A DNA stretch of 34,591 nucleotides. It comes from a virus. Positions 6,677 through 15,112 of this stretch are shown here, piece after piece; position 1 is the first letter of the stretch, and the number at the start of each line of letters is the position of its first letter. Made by a program: the position numbers and the translations under genes. A model generated the notes under the pieces. That model saw nothing but the letters and a program-made list of their open reading frames with translations. It made no database searches and was not told the DNA's origin. The DNA lies in IMG/VR virus record IMGVR_UViG_3300017759_000026, positions 1-34,591 of that record; one strand, written 5' to 3'.

Positions 6677-8228
6677 TGTCATCTCCTACTGGTTTCAATT
6701 CAAATTTTTGTCCTGGTGCTTGCTGTTCCGGTCCCTCTTCAGGTTCTTCTTCAGTTTCACCATCTATTTCTTTCTTCATATTATCCACATCCTCATCAGA
6801 TAACATGAGAATATGCTTTTGTACCCATTCTTTAGAGTAATATTCACCTACATAATTTTGTACCATGTCGAGTGTTTGGATTCTTTCACGTAATACTTCA
6901 ATATCACGCAGTTCTGTAAAGTGATTATCTTTTACAAAGTCAACCGTAATATCATTCTTCCATGATTCCCAATCTTCTTCTGTACAAATTCCCTTAAGAA
7001 TTAACTGCTTCTTAAGAATTCCATAGAAGAGATGTGCGAACCGCATACGAAGTCTATCGATAAACTTCTGGAACTTTAATTCATCTCTGTTTATTTCTGT
7101 AGATCTACCAAGAGAGAATTGTGATTCTTGTTCTAATCTATTAATAGGTACATTTAAAGAACGATATACTTTCTTTTGGAAATAGATTATGTCTTCTATT
7201 TGACCAAGGTTTTCACCGCCTGGTAATGTAGTAATCTCTGTGCCTCTACCACCTTCACGACGTGGTAGCCAAAAATCTTCAAGCATTGACATGTGTTTAC
7301 GATCATCTCGTATTTCACCAGTCTTTGCATCGTATACAAGTTTGTTACGATACTTAGCCATAATGTCTTTCATATATTGTTCTGACTTACCACGTGGCAA
7401 GTTACCGACATCAATATAGAAAATACGACGTTCAGGTGCACGAGCCAAACGATAGATAACAAGTGCGTCTTCCATCATACGAAGCTGATTAATAGGCTTC
7501 AATGCTTTATGTAAAAATGAAATAATCTTTCTTCGATCTTCTGACAAGAGACCTGATGTAACATAACTAACAGAATCAGTTGTCATCTTTACACCGTTTG
7601 TTGAAGAACCAGGTTTTTCTTGGTAAATAAAGAACTCTTCAGTTTTTTCAATTATATCTGCACCAGTAATTGGATCTTTCTTTTTCTTTACTTTCTTAAC
7701 CTTGCGCATTTTTGCTGCATCGATAGGTCGTACTTCAACAATACCTTCTTTCGGATTTTTTTCGTTGATTACAAGATGATGATACATACGACCATCAATA
7801 TACCAACGTCTGTAAATATCATGACCTAACTCTTTAAAGTTAAGCATACCATATATAGTATCGAATTCTTCTTTAATTACTTTTTTAATTCTATCTGGAG
7901 CATCAACATCTTCCATGTTAAGGTCAAGTGTTTGCTCTAATTCAGATCCTGTAATCGATTCGTTCACGATATCTTCGATAGCCATATCAACTTCAGGATG
8001 CATCGCATTACCACGATACTTCATTATGAGTTGATAGTTATCTTTTGAGTCATCATCACCAAGATTGAGATACTGACCATAGTGGGAACCAGATGCAGTT
8101 GCATAACTACCACCTTCGTCATCTCTCGGCGGAACTATCGAAGGAGCTTTTTCTTCTTCCTTCTTCTTGGCGCGTTTAATTTCAAATCCAAATAATTTAA
8201 CGCCATCTTGTCCTGCGTATTCAGCCAT
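6669..8228 (-). CDS. gp20: Portal vertex protein gp20
   Basis: This protein forms the dodecameric portal ring through which DNA enters the head and to which the neck attaches. At 519 residues it is close to T4 gp20 (524). Family stretches include A-I-E-D-I-V-N-E-S-I near residue 82, the R-R-W-Y-I-D-G-R segment near residue 140, A-R-A-P-E-R-R-I-F-Y-I-D-V-G-N-L-P near residue 263, and L-P-G-G-E-N-L-G near residue 337. The C-terminus is acidic. It is followed by the gp67-like gene with an eight-base overlap, as at the gp16 junction. The leader contains a hairpin (8251-8274). Confidence 0.97.
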   Translation of the reverse strand: MAEYAGQDGVKLFGFEIKRAKKKEEEKAPSIVPPRDDEGGSYATASGSHYGQYLNLGDDDSKDNYQLIMKYRGNAMHPEVDMAIEDIVNESITGSELEQTLDLNMEDVDAPDRIKKVIKEEFDTIYGMLNFKELGHDIYRRWYIDGRMYHHLVINEKNPKEGIVEVRPIDAAKMRKVKKVKKKKDPITGADIIEKTEEFFIYQEKPGSSTNGVKMTTDSVSYVTSGLLSEDRRKIISFLHKALKPINQLRMMEDALVIYRLARAPERRIFYIDVGNLPRGKSEQYMKDIMAKYRNKLVYDAKTGEIRDDRKHMSMLEDFWLPRREGGRGTEITTLPGGENLGQIEDIIYFQKKVYRSLNVPINRLEQESQFSLGRSTEINRDELKFQKFIDRLRMRFAHLFYGILKKQLILKGICTEEDWESWKNDITVDFVKDNHFTELRDIEVLRERIQTLDMVQNYVGEYYSKEWVQKHILMLSDEDVDNMKKEIDGETEEEPEEGPEQQAPGQKFELKPVGDDNE

Positions 8229-8250
8229 ATTAATTCCTTAAACTAGAGAT

Positions 8251-8274
8251 AGGAGCCGAGAGAACCCGGCTCCT
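8251..8274 (-). other. Hairpin in the gp19-gp20 gap
   Basis: A perfect 8-bp inverted repeat (AGGAGCCG / CGGCTCCT) with an 8-base loop lies between the gp19 stop and the gp20 start. No T-run follows it on the minus strand, so it is not a standard terminator. It could attenuate, be processed, or stabilise the gp19 message end. Confidence 0.6.
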
Positions 8275-8277
8275 TAC

Positions 8278-8285
8278 TATTTATT
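8278..8285 (-). promoter_or_regulatory. Possible degenerate late promoter (AATAAATA)
   Basis: Seven of eight bases match TATAAATA, overlapping the gp19 stop codon, in front of the hairpin and portal gene. It is weaker than the seven exact elements and may be chance. Confidence 0.3.
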
Positions 8286-8812
8286 TAGTCTGTGGTATTT
8301 GACTCAAAGTACTGGTATGCCCAAGTACAGGTGAATCTTTCAATATTGTCATTGTCTGCGTACGACAATGCAATTTCTGAAAGGTCTTGAGGATATGCAC
8401 CACGGAAGGTGTATGTCTTCAATATGTCACCATTTCGGTCAAGTTGATCAACTTTCAGATCTGCTTCGTAAGCAATCGGTGTTGTAAGACCAGTATTTGC
8501 TGAGTGTGCATTAATACCATTCATCCATCTTTCAATTGGATCTCTGACTGCGAAGTCAGTATCGTTGATAATGGTTGTGGTCCATTCAGCAAATGTACGG
8601 TCACCAGCCATTTTTAAGATTCTTCCACGGAAGAAGACTGGAATAATACCGAATGTTGATCCAGGTAATGCTGCAGCTTCACATAAGAAAGATGTGAGTT
8701 CTGCATCACCATTTGCAAATCCTGGAAAGTTAATTGTTACCTTAAAGAGGTTGGGACGTGCACCGCCACCTCTCAGTTTTGACTTAAAATCGTCTACTCC
8801 GAGAACAGCCAT
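8285..8812 (-). CDS. gp19: Tail tube protein gp19
   Basis: The inner tube subunit of the contractile tail, 175 residues (T4 gp19 is 163). Key stretches are A-R-P-N-L-F-K-V-T-I-N-F-P at residues ~18-30, C-E-A-A-A-L-P-G-S near residue 44, and M-A-G-D-R-T-F-A-E-W-T-T-T-I-I-N-D near residue 68. The C-terminal segment Y-P-Q-D-L-S-E-I-A-L-S-Y is followed by the F-T-C-T-W-A-Y-Q-Y-F strand. It comes 11 bases after gp18. A full AAGGAGGT ribosome site overlaps the end of gp18, which fits high expression. Confidence 0.97.
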   Translation of the reverse strand: MAVLGVDDFKSKLRGGGARPNLFKVTINFPGFANGDAELTSFLCEAAALPGSTFGIIPVFFRGRILKMAGDRTFAEWTTTIINDTDFAVRDPIERWMNGINAHSANTGLTTPIAYEADLKVDQLDRNGDILKTYTFRGAYPQDLSEIALSYADNDNIERFTCTWAYQYFESNTTD

Positions 8813-8823
8813 TTCCTACCTCC

Positions 8824-10578
8824 TTACACTGTGCCTACAACTTCTTCGAAGTCAACACCTGTTCTAACTGCCACAAAATTCAGTGTGACGAAGTTAATTG
8901 AACGTGCTGGCTTGATGAAGATGTTTGCGATGAATTCATTGCGATCGACAATTGCAGGAGTGTTGTTTGTTTCATCACACACAACTCTAAAGTCTGTGAT
9001 TCCACGTCTACCTTGTACTTCACGAAGTACAGGCTCTACAATATTAACGAATTCTGCACGAGTAAACTCATCATTGAATTCGAATAACACTTGTTGTGCA
9101 GCTCTACCAATTGCTCTTTCAAGGATAAGGAATAGGCGACGTACATTGACTCGATCAAATGCAGACGGACGTCCAAGCATTGTCTTATCGCCGTATAGAA
9201 GCGTACCTTGTCCAGGAATGTTAGCGATCGGATTTACATCAGCTTTGTACAATTGATCTCTTTGTGACTTGTTTGGTGTATATGCCAAACCAGTAATTCC
9301 GAGATACTGACCGCGCCTTGAACCTGCTGGTGAGAACCATGGAGCCCTATTGAGATCAGTGAATGCACAAATACCTGCAGTTGATGATGCTGCCGGAATA
9401 AAAATAAAACCATCGTTGTACTTATCGTACGTCTTAAGATAGTTGCCGTCCATAACCAGATACGATGAATTTGTAAACGTGTTTGCAGTAGCTATAACAT
9501 TTGTTGTAATATCTGCTGCACTTGTTAAGTTAACCACATCATCTCTTGCTGGTGATGCAACTACGATACAATCTTTACGAAGTGATTGAGCTGTTGCAAC
9601 CAGATCATTAACAACAGTTGTTTGATCTGTAGTTGTTGTCATGCCAGGTGCGATTAAGAAGTCAACTTCTACCTGATTTTCGTCTTCAAAAAGATCAAAG
9701 CCGTTAAGGAATTGAGCTGTACCTAAAGCTGCAGAGTTAGCACCTTGTAGTAAGCTATGATTAATGATTGCTGGAGTTCCCATTGAGAAATCATCACCAC
9801 TATCTACTTCTGTTGATGCTCCTGCAACTCTATAATCTGAATCCCAACCGACCATGAAAATATGCTCTGAACGTTCGTTAACGATGTCCAGCGCATAGTT
9901 GGTAGTTCCATCTGGATTTTTTGCATCGGATGCAATTGATACAAAAGGATATGTTTCTAGAACTGTACCTTTAGTTCCGGTAAACTTACCATCCTGATCA
10001 ACGACGACGATGTGAATTTCATCGTCTTGTGCGTTACGATCTGATGCATAATCAGATGTTGATGGTGCTTTATCAAATTCGTCTTTATATGCCCAGCTAT
10101 TAAACACTGTTGCATCCGATGGACAAATTTGAACTTGAAGTGAGTTTCCTAATACGCCTGGATATCTTCCTATGATTGTATGAGAATCTGAGTCCAGTGC
10201 GGATCTTTGTGCGTCAAAATCCTCCTCGTTCTTGACAAACTCGGTCGGTAGTGAGCCATCACTATCTACAGCGAGTTGTCCAATTGGTGAACGAGAATTT
10301 TTGGCGGCACTTGTTGCTTCCCTCACTACCTGTAAGCTACTTGAGTAACTTAGAAAGTATCGAGCTGAATGGAAGTCAACAGTTGATGCTGAGTCTGGTG
10401 TTGCGAAGGTATCGACAAGAGTTGCCTCATTGTCTACTAATACCCTTTTTGCAACAGGTCCCCAGCGGAAGTTACCTACAATTGCGCCAGTAGTAGACTG
10501 GACGTTTGGAACGCCACCCGTCAGGTCTATTTCCTTGACAACAACCGCAGGACTTGCTGACGGTGTACCTAATGCCAT
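8824..10578 (-). CDS. gp18: Tail sheath protein gp18
   Basis: The contractile sheath subunit. At 584 residues it is somewhat shorter than T4 gp18 (659), mainly in the variable outer domains. The N-terminus (S-P-A-V-V-V-K-E-I-D-L-T) and the conserved C-terminal domain (residues ~480-580, with F-E-F-N-D-E-F-T-R-A-E-F, V-Q-G-R-R-G-I-T-D-F and N-F-V-T-L-N-F-V-A-V) are typical. The start ATG follows AGAAGGAAG. It has its own late promoter, with a leader of about 58 bases, the longest of the late messages here. It is transcribed ahead of gp19 and gp20. Confidence 0.97.
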   Translation of the reverse strand: MALGTPSASPAVVVKEIDLTGGVPNVQSTTGAIVGNFRWGPVAKRVLVDNEATLVDTFATPDSASTVDFHSARYFLSYSSSLQVVREATSAAKNSRSPIGQLAVDSDGSLPTEFVKNEEDFDAQRSALDSDSHTIIGRYPGVLGNSLQVQICPSDATVFNSWAYKDEFDKAPSTSDYASDRNAQDDEIHIVVVDQDGKFTGTKGTVLETYPFVSIASDAKNPDGTTNYALDIVNERSEHIFMVGWDSDYRVAGASTEVDSGDDFSMGTPAIINHSLLQGANSAALGTAQFLNGFDLFEDENQVEVDFLIAPGMTTTTDQTTVVNDLVATAQSLRKDCIVVASPARDDVVNLTSAADITTNVIATANTFTNSSYLVMDGNYLKTYDKYNDGFIFIPAASSTAGICAFTDLNRAPWFSPAGSRRGQYLGITGLAYTPNKSQRDQLYKADVNPIANIPGQGTLLYGDKTMLGRPSAFDRVNVRRLFLILERAIGRAAQQVLFEFNDEFTRAEFVNIVEPVLREVQGRRGITDFRVVCDETNNTPAIVDRNEFIANIFIKPARSINFVTLNFVAVRTGVDFEEVVGTV

Positions 10579-10641
10579 TTTGGTTCTTCCTTCTTTTTAA
10601 TGATATGTGAACATAATACGGTTGTTTTCAATATTTGCTAT

Positions 10642-10649
10642 TATTTATA
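10642..10649 (-). promoter_or_regulatory. T4-type late promoter element TATAAATA for gp18
   Basis: Exact element 63 bases before the gp18 start and just after the gp17 stop. It separates the packaging genes from the tail sheath and tube block. Confidence 0.82.
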
Positions 10650-10655
10650 ATATTA

Positions 10656-12287
10656 TTAATCTCTGTCGAACACACCTTCAAGACCTTCTAAATCAGGATT
10701 GAAGTCTTTAATTTGCCACGTATCACCTTCTCTACCTTCAAGTACTTCTATATGTGCTTGACCATCGTCAATAAATCCGAATGGTACCATATCATCTTCA
10801 ATCTGTTTCATTTTATTTTTAAATAACATTTCTTTTAAATTAATATCTGTCATGTCTGAGAAATACTGAGTCGAAACAAAATAACCGAACATGACAAGAT
10901 TCATCATAAGATCGTCATGATTTCCATCTGACGCTTCGTATGACTGACCTCTTGCTTCGAATGTAGAAATTTCTAATATAGTATCTTCATCAACAATTTT
11001 AAGTTTATTATTTTCTAGAATGTCTTTAATTGCAGAACAGCCGAGTCTTTTTGTCTTTCTTGTTATCTCAATACCAATAGCATTTGCTTTGACTGCAGAT
11101 TCAACATGCACATTCTCATATTCGAGATCATGATATAAACCATTACATACCACAGAACCTTGATCATTTGATTCTATTACTACATAAGCATTGTTGTAGG
11201 ACTTTGCATACTTATATATAATATTAGGGAAGAGTATTGGAGAGATAGTATTATTCCGATATACAGCTACCTGTGTAAACGGGCGATCGCTAATATCGAT
11301 TAAAGTAAAAGTAGAATAGTCCTGCCCTCTTCCTTTACTAACGTCAACAGTCATGATATATTCATGATTTTTGACAGGCTTATTATAAACCTTGAGATCA
11401 CCATTCTCAAGCGTTTCAATATACGGTAATGCTCTGAGACTTAGTAAGGTATCGGCATTTACTAGTGTGTCACCTGTTCCAAAGAACGTGTTACCAAATT
11501 CCTGGTCAAACTGCAGTTGACTTGTATTTGATATTGTCTGTTTTCTCCAGTCTTCATCTCGACCAGGTACATCCCACCAATCAACACGAAATGAATTAAA
11601 CTCATTTACTTTTTGTACTGCCCCTTCCCATATTTTGTGGAACTGATTACCTATACCATTAGCAGTAGATGTTACAATGATTTTTGTACCTGTTCCAGAC
11701 GAAATAACCGGATATGTTGACGTATAAAACTCTGCAGCTCTTTCGACAAATGCAAACTCATCCAGGTAAAGCAAGCTAACAGATAAACCGCGAATAGAGC
11801 TACCAGAAGTCGCCGCGGCGATGACACGACTATTATTAGAGAATTCCAAAGATCCTTTGTTAAGTGCCTTTGTACCCGGTTGTAAAAAGAACGGAATGTT
11901 CTCCAACATAAGCGTAACACGAGATAGCATTTCCCGAGCAGTTGCCCCTTTATTCGCAAGAATCGCAACTGTTTTTTCCGAATGAAAGAGTGCGAACCAG
12001 AGAAGGTACGCACAGGCCGATACCGATTTTCCCGATTGTCGACAAGCCAAGACAATATTAAACCGATGTTCATTAAATGCCTCAAACATTTTCTCTTGAT
12101 AAGGATATAGTATAAAAGGCACTAAACCTTGATCCATAGAAATAATCTTACAATAGCTTGAAGCGAAATATGCAGGATCCTTCATACATAATGCATATTC
12201 TCTAACAAGTTTCTCGTCCCATGCCTGTATAACGCCGTCGCGTTTGACATTAGGATTTCCGAGATAACTCTCTGTCTGGTGTAACAT
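10656..12287 (-). CDS. gp17: Terminase large subunit gp17
   Basis: The packaging motor ATPase and headful nuclease. Numbered from the ATG at 12287 (543 residues), the ATPase has Walker A C-R-Q-S-G-K-S at 82-88, Walker B L-L-Y-L-D-E with D176 and E177, and the coupling motif T-S-T-A-N-G at 206-211. The RNase H-like nuclease has D315 (T-V-D-V-S-K-G-R-G), E372 (V-V-I-E-S-N-D-Q-G) and D458/D459 (G-N-H-D-D). A TTG one codon upstream is possible but less likely. The gene starts inside the end of gp16 (38-base overlap) with no good Shine-Dalgarno, so it is probably coupled to gp16 translation. Confidence 0.98.
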   Translation of the reverse strand: MLHQTESYLGNPNVKRDGVIQAWDEKLVREYALCMKDPAYFASSYCKIISMDQGLVPFILYPYQEKMFEAFNEHRFNIVLACRQSGKSVSACAYLLWFALFHSEKTVAILANKGATAREMLSRVTLMLENIPFFLQPGTKALNKGSLEFSNNSRVIAAATSGSSIRGLSVSLLYLDEFAFVERAAEFYTSTYPVISSGTGTKIIVTSTANGIGNQFHKIWEGAVQKVNEFNSFRVDWWDVPGRDEDWRKQTISNTSQLQFDQEFGNTFFGTGDTLVNADTLLSLRALPYIETLENGDLKVYNKPVKNHEYIMTVDVSKGRGQDYSTFTLIDISDRPFTQVAVYRNNTISPILFPNIIYKYAKSYNNAYVVIESNDQGSVVCNGLYHDLEYENVHVESAVKANAIGIEITRKTKRLGCSAIKDILENNKLKIVDEDTILEISTFEARGQSYEASDGNHDDLMMNLVMFGYFVSTQYFSDMTDINLKEMLFKNKMKQIEDDMVPFGFIDDGQAHIEVLEGREGDTWQIKDFNPDLEGLEGVFDRD

Positions 12288-12612
12288 CAATTATATTTTC
12301 ATCCTGTTGTAAAAGCTTTTGTAGATCTGAAGTAGATCCAAGAAAAACATTATTTGTTGTATTACCTATTTGCTTCGGTTCTTCTTCTCTATTAATGTCT
12401 TTTTGTTTCTTATTGAGATCCATTAACTTATCATTCACGTCTGATATATTCTTAATCATACCAGATAAAACTTCATATGCTCGCGGATGCTCAGAAGCAC
12501 GAGCAACTTCAATCATATCTTCTAATGACTCACGACCTTTTTCTATTAGTTCGTAATATGTTTGTCGTGAGTAGTCATAGTCTGATTGAATATTTTTGTT
12601 ATCATCACTCAT
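12250..12612 (-). CDS. gp16: Terminase small subunit gp16
   Basis: A 120-residue helical protein, as expected for the ring-forming DNA-recognition subunit of T4-like terminases. The central helical pair D-Y-S-R-Q-T-Y-Y-E-L-I-E-K-G and A-R-A-S-E-H-P-R-A-Y-E-V-L is the family pattern, followed by a Lys-rich linker and a C-terminal tail. It is shorter than T4 gp16 (164). It overlaps gp17 by 38 bases. Its own start overlaps the preceding 71-aa gene by eight bases (ATGAGTGA), the same overlap as at gp20/gp67. Confidence 0.9.
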   Translation of the reverse strand: MSDDNKNIQSDYDYSRQTYYELIEKGRESLEDMIEVARASEHPRAYEVLSGMIKNISDVNDKLMDLNKKQKDINREEEPKQIGNTTNNVFLGSTSDLQKLLQQDENIIDVTPDRELSRKS

Positions 12613-12820
12613 TGTCTACATAAGGACCGATTGGGCCATAAGCTCCCATTTTAGCTTGATCAAGTATCAATCTACCATGTGGCTCAGGATCATCATCTGT
12701 GGCATGAAACGATACCCACTCTTCATTTAAATGTTCAAAATTTACGTCTAATACTACGCTAGTGCGCTCTGCATTCGCCCAAACAGGATTTTTAGCTTCT
12801 AATACTTTAATAATAACCAT
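12605..12820 (-). CDS. Small fibre-associated protein with EPHG motif, copy 2 (71 aa)
   Basis: This is a paralogue of the 70-aa protein at 13791-14003. Both share a V-x-F-x-H-x-x-x-E-W-x-x-F segment, then D-x-E/P-x-P-H-G, then A-K/R-x-G-A/E-x-G. Short proteins of this pattern, with a Trp-x-x-Phe strand and a Gly-rich end, often follow phage fibre genes. A fibre tip, chaperone or assembly role is plausible but unproven. It is the second gene of the duplicated cassette. Its start shares a base with the fibre stop (TAATG), with AAGGA encoded by the fibre's last codons as ribosome site. Confidence 0.7.
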   Translation of the reverse strand: MVIIKVLEAKNPVWANAERTSVVLDVNFEHLNEEWVSFHATDDDPEPHGRLILDQAKMGAYGPIGPYVDNE

Positions 12821-13788
12821 TATGATATCCTTACAAATAATGTGGTTACTGATCTAACACTTCCTACTGTTGCATTACCCATACAACGCCAGGTTCCACT
12901 TAAAGTGCCGCCTCCAACACCATCAGCATTTGACTTAGTTAATAGTCCACCCGACGTAGTACTACCAAATCCAACAGCGCCTGACGCTTTAGCAAAACAA
13001 TATGTGCCTACGGCTCCAGCTGTAGTTGATACACTTACTGTAGAACTAATTACACCGCTGCCTGAAATACTGATACCTGTTCCGGCTGTAGGAGGCTTAC
13101 TGAGTGATACAACTCCTGATGATACACTAAAGTCAGATGAATTAAATGATGCAATACCTTTTGTACTAGTTGATGCATCCGGCGCACCGGTATAGATAAA
13201 TGTTCCTATTGTTTCGTTATACGCAAATGAACCTGCCCCGCCATTATCGATTGCACTTAATCTTGTACGGACTGCAGAATCAGTAAGAGTTACATGTCCG
13301 TTTATATTTACATTAAAATCATCAGAATCAAAGGATGCCACACCCGTTGAATCTATTTCTATTTTTCCTGCCACTCTTCCAGCAGCGCTGTTAGGATTGA
13401 TTGTAACATGACCGTTAGTTACTACAAAGTTTGAAGAATCAAATGATGCTGTACCATCACTATCTTTTGTAGCAAGTCTTTCAATCCAAGATACATGACC
13501 ACTATCAGTGACAGTGAATCGTGCAGAATCAAATGAAGCAAGACCTACACTATCGTTACTAGCAAAGAAGTCACCACCTCTTTGTCCTCCCCATATAGAA
13601 TCCAACATAACCATAACATCATCAGAGTCAAAATAGATCGGTGTACCAGCTGCTTCTAGATGCGTTACACGACTATTGAGGTCATGACCTTCTATTACAT
13701 CAACACGGCCATCTAAATCTGTAAAGTTACCATCTAATTCTGCAAAGGTGAGTTCACTTCCTTTTGTCAGCCGTAATACGATAGGCAT
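12820..13788 (-). CDS. Fibre protein, duplicated cassette copy 2 (322 aa)
   Basis: The N-terminal ~65 residues (MPIVLRLTKGSELTFAELDG, then N-F-T-D-L-D-G-R-V) are a conserved attachment-type segment of marine phage fibres. Next comes a run of degenerate ~22-30-residue repeats with the core A-S-F-D-S-x-x-F-x-V-x-x-G-H-V (about four copies, residues ~75-180). The end is a Gly/Ser/Thr-rich distal part (residues ~200-322) unlike copy 1, with two cysteines. There is no signal or membrane segment. The N-terminus matches copy 1 closely and the C-terminus does not, as expected if only the tip is under diversifying selection. It lies between gp15 and gp16, so a neck or collar fibre is possible. Attachment to the baseplate is equally open. 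Confidence 0.78.
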   Translation of the reverse strand: MPIVLRLTKGSELTFAELDGNFTDLDGRVDVIEGHDLNSRVTHLEAAGTPIYFDSDDVMVMLDSIWGGQRGGDFFASNDSVGLASFDSARFTVTDSGHVSWIERLATKDSDGTASFDSSNFVVTNGHVTINPNSAAGRVAGKIEIDSTGVASFDSDDFNVNINGHVTLTDSAVRTRLSAIDNGGAGSFAYNETIGTFIYTGAPDASTSTKGIASFNSSDFSVSSGVVSLSKPPTAGTGISISGSGVISSTVSVSTTAGAVGTYCFAKASGAVGFGSTTSGGLLTKSNADGVGGGTLSGTWRCMGNATVGSVRSVTTLFVRIS

Positions 13789-13790
13789 TT

Positions 13791-14003
13791 TTAACTCCCT
13801 TCAGGTGGTGGAGATACAGCGCCGAATTCTCCATTCATAGCTCTTGCATGTAAATCTTTACCATGTGGTTCAGTATCGCTTGCGCTAGCTGTGAATGGAA
13901 ACCATTCATCGCCTATATGAGTAAACTTAACTTCCATATCAATATCTGTATATGATCCATTAGACCACTGTAAATTTCTAACTTCTGTCCATGTAATTGT
14001 CAT
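13791..14003 (-). CDS. Small fibre-associated protein with EPHG motif, copy 1 (70 aa)
   Basis: It shares with the copy at 12605 the K-F-T-H-I-G-D-E-W-F-P-F strand, the D-T-E-P-H-G motif and the G-E-F-G-A-V end. Here these are closer to the pattern usual in phage fibre-associated proteins (W-x-P-F-T-A followed by D-x-E and G-E-F-G). The start overlaps the stop of the 369-aa fibre (TAATG), and AAAGGA in the fibre's final codons is the ribosome site. Strict pairing with a fibre gene, twice, suggests that each acts on its own fibre. The biochemical role is not known. Confidence 0.72.
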   Translation of the reverse strand: MTITWTEVRNLQWSNGSYTDIDMEVKFTHIGDEWFPFTASASDTEPHGKDLHARAMNGEFGAVSPPPEGS

Positions 14004-15112
14004 TATAAAATCCTTTGTGCTAAACAGTATGATGATGAACCACTACCATTAATATATCCTATAACACCTGGACCACAATTTCTCCAAGTACCAGATAAAG
14101 TTTGACTGGAATTATTACTGCTATTATAAAACGGCGCGTCTAGACGAGTTGCACTAAAATTATTTGCCTCTAATCCACCTGTTCCAGTTCTAATAATACT
14201 TGCATTTGCTGCGGTAAACTGACCGTTTGCAAGTTTACCGATTCTTAATCTACTTCCAGGTATAGATGCTCCAGGCGCATATTTAGTACCATTCGGTATT
14301 CCATTAGATTGTACAAACATGAATGAACCAACATCTGTAACAGCACTAGGGATTGGTATACCACTGCCACCGGCAAGAGATACAACACCCGAGCTTACAC
14401 TAAAATCTGATGAACTAAATGACGCAATACCTTTGTTTGTCGTCGTTGCATCTTCGCCACTTATAACACCAGTTGCACTATCGTAATCAATACCTTCTCC
14501 CTCAACAAATTTTGATCTTACACCAGAAATATCTAAAGTGACATGACCATTTGCATTTATATCAAAGTCTGATGAATCAAATGAAGCAACACCAGTAGAA
14601 TCAATTTGTGTAATACCAGCCACTCTACCAGCTGCGCTATTTGGATTAATAGTCACATGACCACTAGTGACTACAAAGTTTGAAGAATCAAATGATGCAA
14701 CTCCTGTAGAATCGAGTGAAGTACCAGCGTTTAATAATGTGATGTGACCATTAGTTACTACAAAATCTTCTGAATCAAAAGATGAAATACCGACAGAATC
14801 ATTTGTTGCTAATCTGATACTGACATGACCAGAATCAACAAGAAAGTGAGCAGAATCAAATGATGCAAGTCCTACTGAGTCGACAGTAGCTAAAAATGAA
14901 TCTACGCCACCTGCCCATATAGAATCCAACATAACCATGACGTCATCAGAATCAAAATAGATAGGAGTACCAGCGGCTTCTAATCTTGTTACACGATTAT
15001 TAAGGTCATGACCTTCAACAATATCGAGTCGATCATCTAGATGAGTAAAATTACCATCAAGCTCTGCAAAAGTAAGTTCTGCACCTTTTGTTAATCTTAA
15101 TACTATCGGCAT
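14003..15112 (-). CDS. Fibre protein, duplicated cassette copy 1 (369 aa)
   Basis: It begins with the same MPIVLRLTKG attachment-type segment as copy 2, up to about residue 65 (P-I-Y-F-D-S-D-D-V-M-V-M-L-D-S-I-W). Five A/S-S-F-D-S-x-x-F repeats with G-H-V/I follow (residues ~75-190). After residue ~215 the sequence diverges from copy 2. The distal part is Gly/Ser/Asn-rich and presumably forms the tip. It overlaps the gp15 stop at 15112. It is rich in Asp-Ser (about 13 in 369 residues). By analogy with phage fibres it is expected to be trimeric, but that is inference. Confidence 0.78.
   Translation of the reverse strand: MPIVLRLTKGAELTFAELDGNFTHLDDRLDIVEGHDLNNRVTRLEAAGTPIYFDSDDVMVMLDSIWAGGVDSFLATVDSVGLASFDSAHFLVDSGHVSIRLATNDSVGISSFDSEDFVVTNGHITLLNAGTSLDSTGVASFDSSNFVVTSGHVTINPNSAAGRVAGITQIDSTGVASFDSSDFDINANGHVTLDISGVRSKFVEGEGIDYDSATGVISGEDATTTNKGIASFSSSDFSVSSGVVSLAGGSGIPIPSAVTDVGSFMFVQSNGIPNGTKYAPGASIPGSRLRIGKLANGQFTAANASIIRTGTGGLEANNFSATRLDAPFYNSSNNSSQTLSGTWRNCGPGVIGYINGSGSSSYCLAQRIL

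Larger units (their letters stand above)
12605..15112 (-). repeat. Tandem duplication of a fibre plus small-protein cassette
   Basis: Unit A (15112-13791) and unit B (13788-12605) each encode a fibre starting MPIVLRLTKG and a ~70-aa EPHG protein, in the same order and with the same TAATG junction. DNA similarity is obvious in the first ~200 bases of each fibre and in the segment around 14631-14700 versus 13379-13450, but weak in the fibre C-terminal parts. Unit A's fibre is 47 residues longer, largely through one extra G-H-I/V-T repeat. Confidence 0.88.

Noticed and set aside
8831-9256. Open frame of 141 codons on the plus strand
   Set aside because: It lies wholly inside gp18 in the opposite direction, has no ribosome site or family similarity, and is a shadow frame.
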